DNA of 64,000 bases from Clostridia bacterium (GCA_017407995.1 JAFQVM010000031.1:1-64000); one strand, 5' to 3'; positions 18,081-27,134 are shown, counted from the first letter of the stretch. Numbers and translations: made by a program. The notes: generated from the letters alone by a model not told the origin.

Positions 18081-18458
18081 TTATTGCGCTTTTTGTCTCT
18101 GACAGTCCGGACAAAGTCCGTAGTAGATGGTCTTTTGACTTTCGACCAACAGTCCTAAACTATGAAACTCTTCAGGAATCTTACATTCAAAGAACAAATC
18201 AATTATATGCGAGCATTCCCTGCATATGAAATGTCGATGCGTAACTGTGTTGCCGTCATAATGTATGCTCTTGTCGAGAGTTTCCATCGTGTCAACCTCG
18301 CCCATGTCGGAGAGGGACTTCAAATTGCGATACACTGTACCCAAGCTGATATTCGGAATCTCTTCACGCACCCTTGAATATATTGTATCGGCTGTCGGAT
18401 GGTCGTGCGCATCTTTGACGATTCGCAGTATTGTATCACGCTGTGCTGAGTGCCTCAC
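18081..18458 (-). CDS. Fur-family regulator, PerR-like
   Basis: 125 residues from the GTG at 18458, which has GGGAGG 8 nt upstream (another GTG at 18467 overlaps it). An N-terminal winged helix (SLGTVYRNLKSLSDMGEV, the recognition region) precedes the dimer/metal domain with HRHFICRECSHIIDLF and YYGLCPDCQ. The two CxxC pairs form the structural zinc site. The HRHF/IIDLF pattern fits the PerR peroxide sensor, which senses by histidine oxidation. PerR versus Fur cannot be settled by sequence alone, but the downstream rubrerythrin supports PerR. Confidence 0.88.
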   Translation of the reverse strand: MRHSAQRDTILRIVKDAHDHPTADTIYSRVREEIPNISLGTVYRNLKSLSDMGEVDTMETLDKSIHYDGNTVTHRHFICRECSHIIDLFFECKIPEEFHSLGLLVESQKTIYYGLCPDCQRQKAQ

Positions 18459-18478
18459 TATGCGCACCTCCCAAGTAG

Positions 18479-18496
18479 TAATAGTTACTGTTATTA
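18479..18496. promoter_or_regulatory. Candidate PerR/Fur operator
   Basis: The AT-rich imperfect palindrome TAATAGTTACTGTTATTA sits just downstream of and touching the -10 element of the regulator gene. It resembles Per/Fur boxes (TTATAATNATTATAA) only in part, and suggests autoregulation. Confidence 0.5.
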
Positions 18497-18524
18497 TTTA
18501 ATCATAGATTTTTTATTTTGTCAA
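18496..18524 (-). promoter_or_regulatory. Promoter of the PerR-like gene
   Basis: Minus-strand TTGACA (18519-18524), 17-bp spacer, TTAAAT (18496-18501). Confidence 0.7.
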
Positions 18525-18576
18525 CACTTTTTTAAAAAATTTTTTTATTTTTTTAGAGTTAGATTTTTCATAGAAA

Positions 18577-18610
18577 AACAGGTACAGAATCTTATAATTC
18601 TGCACCTGTT
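18577..18610. terminator. Terminator of the Smr-FUSC unit
   Basis: The stem AACAGGTACAGAAT/ATTCTGCACCTGTT has one mismatch, with a T-run on both sides. It lies directly after the Smr gene stop on the minus strand. Confidence 0.8.
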
Positions 18611-18871
18611 TTATTTTTTGCCTTTAAGTAAAATTACTGTTTGACCTGAATTTTCGCCGTTGACTATCTTTTTTATTCTGTTAGACTCAAGACCTGTAGC
18701 AACTAAGTTTTTAAGCACCTGTCCACTGTTGAATCCGTGTATCACAATGAGCTTTGTTATATCAGCCGAGCCGCCGTCGATAAGACTCTCCAAACGAAAC
18801 TTTGCATCCCGCTCACGCATACCGTGAATATCTACAGTCAGCGTGCTATTGTCCGTTCTTGTTATTTTCAT
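18611..18871 (-). CDS. Stand-alone Smr-domain protein
   Basis: 86 residues, entirely one Smr domain as found at the C-terminus of MutS2. The LDxHG-like motif is VDIHGM near residue 13, and the nuclease loop is VIHGFNSGQVLKNLV near residue 43. Smr domains cut DNA or RNA, in MutS2 during ribosome rescue or recombination control. It starts inside the end of the FUSC gene (26-bp overlap) with a good GGAGGTG site, so translation is probably coupled. Confidence 0.85.
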   Translation of the reverse strand: MKITRTDNSTLTVDIHGMRERDAKFRLESLIDGGSADITKLIVIHGFNSGQVLKNLVATGLESNRIKKIVNGENSGQTVILLKGKK

Positions 18872-19445
18872 CAGGCACCTCCGCAGGCTTCTTGTTTTTC
18901 CTTAGTTTCGGTTTTCTCAGCGCATAGTTTACACCTACCGAAACAGCCACACCTATCGCTGTATCGATTATCCTGTTGACAGCGTAAAGAAACGGGTCAT
19001 CATAATCCGTAGTTATCATTATGATAAGAAATGTAACTAAACCTATGGCGGTTGACTGAGGTGAACGTATTACATTAAAAAAGCAGATTATAAACACTAT
19101 GCCGACTGTAACTAACAAAATGTTCAAGCCTCTGTGTGGCACAAGTGTATCTATATACAAAAAAAGTAAGCCAAACAGACCGCCGAATATAGTCCCCTTA
19201 ACTCGGCTTGTCCCGAGTTTCAAAGAGCTTTCAACCGTGGACTGCATAACAATTACCGAAGCTATACAGGCAAATATCGGCGAATCTCTGTTTATCAAAA
19301 ACCGAAGTGCTCTGACTATCGGCATACTGTCTTCCGGTATTTGTTGCGCAGCTAATGTGAGCAGCGGAAAAATTATCATGCACAAAAGTACCGCTACTCC
19401 TGTTTTTACCGTCCTCATTCCTATCCTCGGACGGGTAAGCTTCAC
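18846..19445 (-). CDS. FUSC/aromatic acid exporter-family membrane protein
   Basis: 199 residues with a GTG start. Several hydrophobic segments are visible (VAVLLCMIIFPLLTLAAQ, IFACIASVIVMQST, GGLFGLLFLYIDTLV, ILLVTVGIVFIICFFNVI, IGLVTFLIIMITT, IGVAVSVGVNYAL). The VMQSTVESSLKLGTSRVKGT motif is typical of the ArAE/FUSC family, which includes aromatic acid exporters. The usual cytosolic C-terminal domain is missing; only a charged tail (KPKLRKNKKP) follows, as in the small Firmicute members. Transported substrate unknown. Confidence 0.82.
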   Translation of the reverse strand: MKLTRPRIGMRTVKTGVAVLLCMIIFPLLTLAAQQIPEDSMPIVRALRFLINRDSPIFACIASVIVMQSTVESSLKLGTSRVKGTIFGGLFGLLFLYIDTLVPHRGLNILLVTVGIVFIICFFNVIRSPQSTAIGLVTFLIIMITTDYDDPFLYAVNRIIDTAIGVAVSVGVNYALRKPKLRKNKKPAEVPDENNKNGQ

Positions 19446-19516
19446 ATCATCACACCCTTAAAATACATTTTACTATATTATATAGTAACACAAAATAAAA
19501 GTAAAATACTTTCCGT

Positions 19517-20143
19517 TTACTTTTGCTGTTCCTGCGCCTGCCGCAGTGAAAACTCACATCCGCAATAATTCTGACGGTACAAATCGTACTGCTTTGACAG
19601 CTCAATAGACCGTTTATACCCCTCACGCTTTTTGAAGTCCGCAGGAAGATGCTTTACGCCGTACTCCTCCCCCAATTCCTCACCTATGAGATTAAGAAGC
19701 TGCGAATTCTTATGAGGGCTTACAGACAGTGTCGTTGTAAAATAATCAAAACCGTTTTCCGCCGCAAGCTGTGCAGTCTTTTTAAGCCTCAGCCTAAAAC
19801 ACTTGTCGCACCTTGCGCCACCCTCACGCTCATTCTCAAAACCTTTGGCGGCAGACAAAAAATCTTTATAATTATACTCGCTCTCCATGAACGACACTTT
19901 GTTTTCAACGGGCAGCTCCGATATAATACGCTTTTGCTCACTCTGTCTGTGCAAAAATTCTTCTTCGGGATAAATATTAGGATTAAAATACAGCACCGTC
20001 ACTTTAAAATATTTCGACAGGTACTCCAACACATAGCTGCTGCACGGACCACAGCAACTGTGAAGCAACAGCGACGGCAATTCGTCTGATTTAGTTATCT
20101 TTTCAATTTCTTTGTCAAGTTCAAGCTGATAGTTCTTCTTCAT
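19517..20143 (-). CDS. queH: Epoxyqueuosine reductase QueH
   Basis: 208 residues. Cysteine motifs HSCCGPCSS near residue 29, CDKCFRLRL near 115 and YCGCEF near 193 are the metal and Fe-S ligands of the QueH (DUF208) family, which makes queuosine from epoxyqueuosine as the last step of tRNA wobble-base synthesis in many anaerobes without QueG. FNPNIYPEEEF is another family hallmark. No other queuosine genes are in the window. Confidence 0.93.
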   Translation of the reverse strand: MKKNYQLELDKEIEKITKSDELPSLLLHSCCGPCSSYVLEYLSKYFKVTVLYFNPNIYPEEEFLHRQSEQKRIISELPVENKVSFMESEYNYKDFLSAAKGFENEREGGARCDKCFRLRLKKTAQLAAENGFDYFTTTLSVSPHKNSQLLNLIGEELGEEYGVKHLPADFKKREGYKRSIELSKQYDLYRQNYCGCEFSLRQAQEQQK

Positions 20144-20196
20144 GCCGTCACCCCCCTATATATGATAACTCTCTTAAAAGAAAAAATCAACAAAAA

Positions 20197-20228
20197 CAGC
20201 GGATATGCTCTTGTGTGCATATCCGCTG
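20197..20228 (-). terminator. Terminator of the gltX-glnS operon
   Basis: A perfect 12-bp stem CAGCGGATATGC/GCATATCCGCTG is followed by TTTTTGTTGATTTTTT on the minus strand, 6 bp after the membrane-protein stop. Confidence 0.85.
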
Positions 20229-20234
20229 CAGTCA

Positions 20235-20801
20235 TTAAGTTTTCTCCTCTTCTGCCTCTGCTTTCTTCTTTTTTGGTTCTATATTCGCAAAAGTTGTCAC
20301 AAGCAAGAATTTAGAAATAAACCTTATACCATCCGTCATAAAAACATGATATTCGGCTCCGCCTGTGGTATCACCGAAAGTATTACCCAGCACCATGCCG
20401 AGGTCAATCGAATTTTCCAAAATCACATCGGAAAGTCCAAAAAACACCAGGTTTGCCACAAAGAACAAAGCTATTCCTATCCACGCAATACATTGTATTG
20501 CCTTGCGCTTATATGACACAATGCTCATTACAAATATCGTCGCTGCTGACAGCAAGGTCAGCACAAAAAGCACTGCAAAAGCTATTGCATACGGCATTAT
20601 GAGTTTAAAGGTTTGTGAAAGTTCGTCTGCACTGTTCGGGTTGTTTACAAGAAGTTCAATCAGCTGCTTTATGCTCAAGTTGTCCGGGAAATAAACTTCT
20701 TCAGGAGTTACAACATAATATCTGAAAGCTCCTACAAAAAATGCCCAAGGAAATACAGCAAAAGAAAAAATTGCTGTAAGAACGCGACCTAAAATTTTCA
20801 T
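20235..20801 (-). CDS. Membrane protein of unknown function
   Basis: 188 residues with about four hydrophobic segments: an N-terminal one (IFSFAVFPWAFFVGAF), AFAVLFVLTLLSAATIFVMS, WIGIALFFVANLVFFGL, and a short one near the C-terminus (ISKFLLVTTFANI). A charged tail rich in K and E (EPKKKKAEAEEEKT) ends the protein. It starts 17 bp after glnS in the same direction, so it belongs to the gltX-glnS operon. No family was recognised. Confidence 0.65.
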   Translation of the reverse strand: MKILGRVLTAIFSFAVFPWAFFVGAFRYYVVTPEEVYFPDNLSIKQLIELLVNNPNSADELSQTFKLIMPYAIAFAVLFVLTLLSAATIFVMSIVSYKRKAIQCIAWIGIALFFVANLVFFGLSDVILENSIDLGMVLGNTFGDTTGGAEYHVFMTDGIRFISKFLLVTTFANIEPKKKKAEAEEEKT

Positions 20802-20818
20802 CTCTTCACACCCTTAAC

Positions 20819-22483
20819 TTATTTACCCCACGAGGAGTTAAGTGCAACTGTTCTGTTTATTACGATATTGTCAGGTGTACTGTTCTTGTCAACGCAGAAG
20901 TAGCCCTGACGCATAAACTGGAATACATCACCGGGCTTGCAGTCACGAAGTCCGCCCTCAAGCAGACAGCCCTCAAGTACCTTGAGTGAGTCGGGGTTGA
21001 CGTTTTCAAGATAGTCGCCCTCTCCATCTTCACCTGCAGGATTCTCGGTGTTGAACAGTCTGTCATAGAGCAGAATAGTGGCTTTTACATTGTCAACAGC
21101 ACTTACCCAATGCAGAGTGCCTCTGACCTTTCTGCCGTCGGGCGATTCACCGCCACGGCTCTCGGGGTCATAGGTGCAGTGAAGGCAAGTAACCTCACCG
21201 TTTTCATCTGTATCATATGAGTTACAGGTTACAAAATATGCGCCCTTAAGTCTTACCTCATTACCGGGATAAAGTCTGAAATACTTCTTAACCGGCTCAG
21301 CCATAAAGTCCTCACGCTCAACATAGAGCTCTCTTGAGAATGTTACGGCTCTCTTGCCGAGTTCGGGCTTATCGGGATTTATCTCAACCTCAATAGTCTC
21401 AGTCTTGTCCTCAGGATAGTTCTCAATAACAACCTTCAAAGGATTTAGCACAGCCATGGCACGGGGAGCGTTCTTATTAAGATTGTCTCTTACGCAAGCT
21501 TCAAGCAGACCGTAGTCCACAACGCTGTAAGCCTTGGAAACACCTACACGGCTGATAAAATCACGCACAGCCTCTGCAGGATATCCTCTGCGGCGCATAC
21601 CGCAAAGAGTTACCATGCGGGGGTCATCCCAACCGTCAACAATACCTTTTTCAACTAATTCAAGGCACTTACGCTTACTGGTTACGCAGTAGTTGAGGTT
21701 AAGACGTGCAAACTCTATCTGACGGGGCGGCTCTTCAAAGCCGATATTTTCAACAAACCAATTATAGAGAGGTCTGTGATTCTCAAACTCCAGCGAGCAA
21801 AGAGAATAAGTGACCTTTTCAGCAGCATCCGAAAGAGGATGAGCAAAGTCATACATCGGATATACGCACCACTTGTCACCTGTCTGATGGTGGGGCACAT
21901 GAGCGATTCTGTAAATAACGGGGTCACGCATATTGATATTGGGGCTTGCCATATCAATCTTTGCACGAAGCACCTTTTCACCGTTAGCAAACTCGCCGTC
22001 TGTCATACGCTTGAACAGGTCAAGGTTCTCTTCAACAGAACGTTCACGGTAGGGGCTGTTTTTTCCGGGCTGAGTTAGAGTTCCTCTATACTCACGAATC
22101 TCTTCGGGAGACAGGTCGCACACATATGCCTTGCCCTCTCTTATTAGCTTCAATGCGCACTCATATAGAAAATCAAAATAGCTTGATGCATAGTAAACTT
22201 CGTTCCACTTGTAACCGAGCCACTCGATATCCTCTTTGATAGCGTCGACATACTCAACATCCTCTTTTGAGGGGTTGGTGTCATCAAGACGGAGATTACA
22301 TATTCCGCCGTACTTTTCCGCTGTGCTGAAATCGATGCAGATAGCTTTTGCGTGACCTATATGCAGATATCCGTTAGGCTCCGGAGGGAATCTCGTCTGT
22401 ATACGGGTGTTGACCCCTGCTGCAAGGTCTTCATCTATAAAATCGGTTATAAAATTCGAATTGAGGTTTGTATTTTCTGACAT
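20819..22483 (-). CDS. glnS: Glutaminyl-tRNA synthetase
   Basis: 554 residues. The class I signature is [16 protein letters not shown] near residue 32, with [12 protein letters not shown] just after it. The KMSKS-equivalent is CVTSKRKCL near residue 268. The C-terminal beta-barrel anticodon-binding domain is present and length is normal for bacterial GlnRS. It directly charges tRNA-Gln. Its presence beside gltX suggests that this organism may not need the GatCAB detour for Gln. It is cotranscribed with gltX (20-bp gap). Confidence 0.97.
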   Translation of the reverse strand: MSENTNLNSNFITDFIDEDLAAGVNTRIQTRFPPEPNGYLHIGHAKAICIDFSTAEKYGGICNLRLDDTNPSKEDVEYVDAIKEDIEWLGYKWNEVYYASSYFDFLYECALKLIREGKAYVCDLSPEEIREYRGTLTQPGKNSPYRERSVEENLDLFKRMTDGEFANGEKVLRAKIDMASPNINMRDPVIYRIAHVPHHQTGDKWCVYPMYDFAHPLSDAAEKVTYSLCSLEFENHRPLYNWFVENIGFEEPPRQIEFARLNLNYCVTSKRKCLELVEKGIVDGWDDPRMVTLCGMRRRGYPAEAVRDFISRVGVSKAYSVVDYGLLEACVRDNLNKNAPRAMAVLNPLKVVIENYPEDKTETIEVEINPDKPELGKRAVTFSRELYVEREDFMAEPVKKYFRLYPGNEVRLKGAYFVTCNSYDTDENGEVTCLHCTYDPESRGGESPDGRKVRGTLHWVSAVDNVKATILLYDRLFNTENPAGEDGEGDYLENVNPDSLKVLEGCLLEGGLRDCKPGDVFQFMRQGYFCVDKNSTPDNIVINRTVALNSSWGK

Positions 22484-22503
22484 GAATTTTCATTCCTTTC
22501 TGA

Positions 22504-24174
22504 TTAACTTTCGTACTTTTCGATAGCGTTTTGGATTCTTGACAACACACGTTGTCGTCCAATCAGCCTAATTATGGAATGAAGGTCGGGTGTGTTTCTT
22601 CTTGAAGTAATTGCAAGTCTTATAACAGTTGAAACATCACCTACGTGACCCTTGAATGCATCGGGATTCTTCTTGTACTCCTTGACATTCGGAGTAAAGC
22701 CCAGCGGCTCGCAAATCTCTTTGATTTTGGCAAACCATGTATCCTTGTCATCATCTATATCAAACACTTCAAGATACTTTTTGAGTATAGCAGCAGCATC
22801 CGCTGAACTGATGTTTTCAGGCAAAGTATAATCAGGGGTATAGATTTCATCATAGAAATACTCTACGAAGTCCTTGACCTGATTCCAGCTTGCAATATCC
22901 TTTCTGGGCTTGGGACAATCACGGTCAATAGAGAAGATGCCAACTGCATAATCCTCATCTGCCGTAAGCAGTGAATAAAGTTCGCTGTCATACTCCTTTG
23001 ACCAAGCTAATATATTATTAAGAATCTCTCTTGAACTCATCTTGGATATTATATTCTTGCTGACATCATTGAGCTTTGCCATATCAAACAGACATCCGCT
23101 GACACTCATCTTTTTAAGATTGAACGGGAATTCCCAACAAGATGTATCGGGGTTCGCTCTGCGCCAATCCTCAAAGTTTGAGTTGAGAAGAGTCATAATA
23201 TACTCTATAACACTCTCTTTAGGATAACCCTGCTCAACAAAGTAACTGACAGCCGCTTCGGGGTCCTTACGCTTTGAGAGCTTGCGCTTTGCACCTGTCT
23301 CCTCGTCTATCTTCATAACCTGAGGAGTGTGAGCATACTTGGGTGCTCTGAAACCGCAAGCTTTAAACAAAGCTATGTGCTTGGGAACAGAGGATATCCA
23401 TTCCTCACCACGGATAACGTGAGTTGTACGCATATAGTGGTCATCGCATGCATGGGCAAAATGGTATGTCGGTATGCCATCGCTCTTCAAAAGAACCTCA
23501 TCTATAACATTCTCAGGCATCTCAATTTTGCCACGGATTATATCGTCAAAAAAGATTCTCTTATCTTCATCACCGTCAGAACGGAAACGCAGAACATACG
23601 GTTCACCCGCCTCAATACGTCTTTTCTGCTCTTCAAAGCTCAAATCACGGCACTTTGCCCACTTTCCAAAGTAACCTGTTATAGCTGCTCCGCCGTTCTC
23701 CTGCTCTGCACGGGTCTGGCTAAGCTCGTCCGCAGTGCAAAAGCAGGGATAAGCCTTACCCTCTTCAACAAGCCTCTTTGCAACAGCGTGATACACTTCA
23801 ACTCTCTGGCTCTGAGTATACGGACCGTATTCGCCGCTCTCTGTTCCAAAGCCCGTAACGCCCTCATCAAAGCTCATGCCAAAGTTTTTAAAGCCGTTGA
23901 TAATAGCGGACACACCGTCTTCAACCTCACGTTTTTTATCGGTATCTTCAATACGGAGATAGGTAATGCCTCCGCTTGCACGTGCGGTAAGCACATCAAC
24001 AAGCGCACCAAACAATCCGCCGATATGGAGATATCCCGTAGGGCTGGGTGAAAATCTCGTCACTCTCGCACCCTCAGGAAGATTTCTCAAAGGATATTTC
24101 TTTTCACAATCCTCAGGAGTCAGCCCTCCGTTGCCGAACAACAGCTCGGCAAGTCTCTTATTATTATCCGTCAT
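22504..24174 (-). CDS. gltX: Glutamyl-tRNA synthetase
   Basis: 556 residues from the ATG at 24174, which has GGAAG at good spacing; the GTG at 24183 is too close to it. The HIGH motif is PSPTGYLHIGGLFGAL, with TYLRIEDTDKKREV after it, and KMSKS is RKLSKRKDPEA near residue 300. Somewhat longer than the typical 480-500 residues, with a long C-terminal anticodon-binding part. It charges tRNA-Glu. First gene of the gltX-glnS-membrane protein operon. Confidence 0.96.
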   Translation of the reverse strand: MTDNNKRLAELLFGNGGLTPEDCEKKYPLRNLPEGARVTRFSPSPTGYLHIGGLFGALVDVLTARASGGITYLRIEDTDKKREVEDGVSAIINGFKNFGMSFDEGVTGFGTESGEYGPYTQSQRVEVYHAVAKRLVEEGKAYPCFCTADELSQTRAEQENGGAAITGYFGKWAKCRDLSFEEQKRRIEAGEPYVLRFRSDGDEDKRIFFDDIIRGKIEMPENVIDEVLLKSDGIPTYHFAHACDDHYMRTTHVIRGEEWISSVPKHIALFKACGFRAPKYAHTPQVMKIDEETGAKRKLSKRKDPEAAVSYFVEQGYPKESVIEYIMTLLNSNFEDWRRANPDTSCWEFPFNLKKMSVSGCLFDMAKLNDVSKNIISKMSSREILNNILAWSKEYDSELYSLLTADEDYAVGIFSIDRDCPKPRKDIASWNQVKDFVEYFYDEIYTPDYTLPENISSADAAAILKKYLEVFDIDDDKDTWFAKIKEICEPLGFTPNVKEYKKNPDAFKGHVGDVSTVIRLAITSRRNTPDLHSIIRLIGRQRVLSRIQNAIEKYES

Positions 24175-24302
24175 TAGCCGCACTTCCGTTTCAAAAAAGT
24201 ATACACTACAAAACTATACATTATATTATTGCAGAAATTCCCTTTTCAATCAAGTAAAGTTCAATAATTTCTTTAATAAAACTGTAAAAGTTTGTTTTAC
24301 CA

Positions 24303-24331
24303 TTGATTTTTTGTCTATTTTGTTTTATAAT
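24303..24331 (+). promoter_or_regulatory. Promoter of the 24408 lipoprotein gene
   Basis: TTGATT (24303-24308), exact 17-bp spacer, TATAAT (24326-24331). Confidence 0.75.
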
Positions 24332-24407
24332 CGAGTTAGTTTGTGTGTGCACTGATGTTTGCAGCACAACAAAAATCTTAAAAAGATAACTATTTGGAGG
24401 TAAAACA

Positions 24408-25313
24408 ATGACAAAGAGAATTCTTGCACTCGTTATGGCTCTGTGCCTTGTTTTCGCTCTTGCAGCCTGCAACAACGGCGGCAATGATGATGAGACCACC
24501 ACAGGTGCTGCAGACACAGCAGTTAACGGCGAAACAGTTGTCGATACAGCAGCAAACAACGAAACCGAAGCTGCTTCAGGTGACACAACCGATGTATCCG
24601 CAGACGCTTCTACAGAAGCTGCTTCAGAGAACGAAACAGAAGCTGCTTCTCAGAATGAGGCAGACGCTCCCGCTAAAAAGCCTCAGACAACTGCTGAAAT
24701 CCTTGAGTATTTCAACACAGCTATCAACAAGGTAAAGCCCAACTCAAAGAGCATTACTTGCAAATACCTCAAGAACAGCCAGGCCGGCAGAGCTGAACTC
24801 GGCAATCTTCCCGGATTTATTCAGGACATGGCAAACGACCTGATTTCCAGCAACATGGGTGAAGATGAGGCAAAGAAAAACAAGACTGTTACATCTGCTG
24901 CTGAAAAGAACGCATTGTTCGCTGTTGAAAACCAGTCATGGTCAAGCAAGCTCGGCGTTAATAACATTCAGAGCGCTACTCTTAAAGAGTCCAACGGTTC
25001 TTACATAATCACAATCAACGTTAAGCCCGATGAAGCAAGTGCTAACATATCATATGGTGCAGGCAATACTCCCAAAGCTTTCTCAGTTGTTACCCCTAAG
25101 AGTATTACTGATAATGCAGGCCCTGCTGCAAGCATTATTAAGGATGTAAACATTGGTTACCGTAACGGTAAAATCGTTGCTACAATAGATGCAGCAACAG
25201 GTAATGTTACAGATGTTGATTACTACTTCGAGTGGAACCTTAAGCTTACCGCTGTCGGTATTAACGTTTCAATCTGGTTCGGCATCAACCAGGTATTCTC
25301 AATCGCTTGGTAA
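24408..25313 (+). CDS. Lipoprotein with low-complexity Thr/Glu/Ala linker, function unknown
   Basis: 301 residues. Signal peptide with lipobox (LALVMALCLVFALAAC, Cys near residue 21). Residues 25-95 are a repetitive Thr/Ala/Glu/Asn-rich spacer with repeated TEAAS units. Residues 100-301 are a folded domain with alternating hydrophobic strands (GSYIITINVKP, YRNGKIVATIDAATGNVTDVDYYFEW). No family was recognised; the tail reads like a beta-rich domain in which strands repeat. Strong AAC/GCT codon use suggests high expression. A strong promoter and GGAGG site precede it. Confidence 0.75.
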   Translation: MTKRILALVMALCLVFALAACNNGGNDDETTTGAADTAVNGETVVDTAANNETEAASGDTTDVSADASTEAASENETEAASQNEADAPAKKPQTTAEILEYFNTAINKVKPNSKSITCKYLKNSQAGRAELGNLPGFIQDMANDLISSNMGEDEAKKNKTVTSAAEKNALFAVENQSWSSKLGVNNIQSATLKESNGSYIITINVKPDEASANISYGAGNTPKAFSVVTPKSITDNAGPAASIIKDVNIGYRNGKIVATIDAATGNVTDVDYYFEWNLKLTAVGINVSIWFGINQVFSIAW

Positions 25314-25327
25314 GATAACAAACATAA

Positions 25328-25354
25328 TTGAGGCAGGAAAAGCTCCTGCCTCAA
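25328..25354. terminator. Hairpin after the lipoprotein gene
   Basis: A perfect 11-bp stem TTGAGGCAGGA/TCCTGCCTCAA with a 5-nt loop. On the plus strand it is followed by A-run then TATT, so it is not a classic terminator; it may protect the mRNA 3' end or give partial read-through to pduL. Confidence 0.5.
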
Positions 25355-25385
25355 AAATATTCTAAAAAGATAAGGATGACACAAA

Positions 25386-25961
25386 ATGAATAAACCTGTT
25401 CTTATTGAAACATCTGCACGTCACGTTCACGTATCCGCTGAACATCTCGCAATTCTCTTCGGTGAGGGTTATGAGCTCACTCCTAAAAAGGACCTCTCTC
25501 AGCCCGGTCAGTTCGCTTGTGAAGAGCGTGTCGCCGTTATCGGCCCCAAGGGTAGCTTCCCCGGAGTATCCATTCTTGGTCCTGTCCGCCCTGCAACTCA
25601 GCTTGAGATTTCTCTTACAGATGCACGTTCAATCGGTGTTGTCGCTCCCATCAGAGAGAGCGGTGATATTGAAAACAGCGGTGCTTGCAAGCTTGTAGGC
25701 CCCAAGGGCGAAGTTGAAATCGACTGCGGTGTTATCGCTGCAAAGAGACATATACACGCCACCCCCGAAGATGCTGAGAAATACGGCCTTGAGGACAAAC
25801 AGATTGTCAGCGTAAAAATCGATTCAGACGGACGTTCACTCGTTCTCGGTGATGTTGTTGTCAGAGTAAGCCCGAAGTTTGCTCTTGCAATGCACATTGA
25901 TACTGACGAATCCAACGCTGCCGGTGTTACACCCGGAATGATGGGCGAAATCATCGCATAA
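25386..25961 (+). CDS. pduL: PduL-type phosphate acyltransferase (phosphotransacetylase)
   Basis: 191 residues. Two repeated beta-barrel domains with the metal-binding histidines: ARHVHVSAEHL near residue 11, AAKRHIHATPEDA near 118 and MHIDTDESNAAG near 170. PduL swaps CoA and phosphate on acyl groups (acetyl- or propionyl-CoA to acyl phosphate), independent of the Pta family. It has no N-terminal encapsulation peptide before PVLIETSARHVH, so it should be cytosolic and feed acetate formation for ATP rather than a microcompartment. No microcompartment shell genes are nearby. Confidence 0.94.
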   Translation: MNKPVLIETSARHVHVSAEHLAILFGEGYELTPKKDLSQPGQFACEERVAVIGPKGSFPGVSILGPVRPATQLEISLTDARSIGVVAPIRESGDIENSGACKLVGPKGEVEIDCGVIAAKRHIHATPEDAEKYGLEDKQIVSVKIDSDGRSLVLGDVVVRVSPKFALAMHIDTDESNAAGVTPGMMGEIIA

Positions 25962-25978
25962 CAAATACACATTATATT

Positions 25979-26002
25979 AAGGACTGCTTACAAGCAGTCC
26001 TT
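25979..26002 (+). terminator. Terminator of pduL
   Basis: The stem AAGGACTGCTT/AAGCAGTCCTT is followed by TTCTTTTTG, 17 bp after the stop. Confidence 0.85.
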
Positions 26003-26106
26003 TTCTTTTTGAATATAAAAATATTGTCGAAAATCACTACCACACATTGAAAATTAAATATTATTATGATATTTTATTGGTGAAAGATGTAAACGGAGGG
26101 GTTTTT

Positions 26107-26520
26107 ATGTGGTTTGTGTTAGCTCTTTTATCGGCAGTATTTGCAGCTTTGACATCAATTCTCGCCAAAGTAGGCATTAACGGTGTCGACTCAAATCTGG
26201 CTACTGCAATACGTACTATGGTCGTAGTTGTAATGGCATGGGCTATGGTGTTCATCACAAATGCACAAGGCGGGTTTGCGGAAATCAGCAAAAAAAGCTG
26301 GATTTTCCTTATTCTGTCAGGTCTTGCGACGGGAGCATCTTGGTTATGCTATTATAAAGCACTACAAATCGGGGACGTTTCAAAGGTCGTGCCTATTGAT
26401 AAACTAAGCGTAGTTATAACACTGATTTTAGCCTTTGTTTTCCTGCACGAAAAATTTACTCCCAAGTCACTTGTAGGCACCCTGCTGATTGCCGCAGGCA
26501 CTTTAGTTATGGTGTTGTAG
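26107..26520 (+). CDS. EamA-type half-size drug/metabolite transporter
   Basis: 137 residues from the ATG at 26107, chosen because GGAGG lies 9 nt upstream; the frame is open further upstream without a ribosome binding site. It holds one EamA repeat with about five hydrophobic helices: WFVLALLSAVFAALTSILAK, MVVVVMAWAMVF, WIFLILSGLATGASWLCYY, VVITLILAFVFLHEK and GTLLIAAGTLVMVL. Full DMT transporters have two such repeats, so this should work as a dimer. Substrate unknown. Confidence 0.87.
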   Translation: MWFVLALLSAVFAALTSILAKVGINGVDSNLATAIRTMVVVVMAWAMVFITNAQGGFAEISKKSWIFLILSGLATGASWLCYYKALQIGDVSKVVPIDKLSVVITLILAFVFLHEKFTPKSLVGTLLIAAGTLVMVL

Positions 26521-26535
26521 TAAGGAGTTTTTGTT

Positions 26536-27129
26536 ATGATAAAAAATATTTTAAAAACCACAGCCGTACTGCTTGGCTCTCACGCCGTCATATTTACTGC
26601 CGCCGCAATAAAGGCAGGAAAGGACAGCCTGAGCGACAAATTCTGTAACGTTGTAATTATCTTGGGTTGCAAAGTTAACGGAGATACACCAAGTGAAAAT
26701 CTGGTTTCAAGAATAGAGCGTGCCGCTGAATATCTCAAAATGCATCCCTGCTGTATCGCAATTGCCACAGGTGGCAATTTTAGAGACGGCCAAAAAATTT
26801 CTGAAGCACAGGTGATAAAGGACGGGCTTATAAATCTCGGCATTGACCCTGAGCGCATCATCCTTGAAGAATCCGCTAAAACGACATATGAAAACTTTGA
26901 AAACTGCATTAAAATTATAGACTCTCTCAATCTTGAAAATCCCATCGTAGGCATACTCTCAAATGACTATCATCTGTTCCGTGCAGGGCTGATAGCCGAG
27001 GATTCGGGACTTCACAACACTGTTAAAATAGGAGCAAAATCTCCCAACCCAATAGCGAGTTACGCCAGGGAAAATCAAGTCATTTTTGAGGTCTGGGGGA
27101 AGCGGCTCAAAAAAATTTTTACAAAATAA
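26536..27129 (+). CDS. DUF218/YdcF-SanA family protein
   Basis: 197 residues. An N-terminal hydrophobic helix (TTAVLLGSHAVIFTAAAI) is followed by the DUF218 core: VVIILGCKVNGDTPS near residue 36, VSRIERAAEYL, IATGGNFRDGQKISEAQV, EESAKTTYENF and GILSNDYHLFRAGLIAE. SanA/YdcF proteins are membrane-linked and affect the cell envelope barrier, but their reaction is unknown. It follows the EamA gene by 15 bp, probably one operon, with a terminator after it. Confidence 0.88.
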   Translation: MIKNILKTTAVLLGSHAVIFTAAAIKAGKDSLSDKFCNVVIILGCKVNGDTPSENLVSRIERAAEYLKMHPCCIAIATGGNFRDGQKISEAQVIKDGLINLGIDPERIILEESAKTTYENFENCIKIIDSLNLENPIVGILSNDYHLFRAGLIAEDSGLHNTVKIGAKSPNPIASYARENQVIFEVWGKRLKKIFTK

Positions 27130-27134
27130 AAACT

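Noticed and set aside
24175-24407. T-box leader of gltX
   Set aside because: No TGGNACCGCG-type antiterminator sequence seen on the minus strand and the leader is short.
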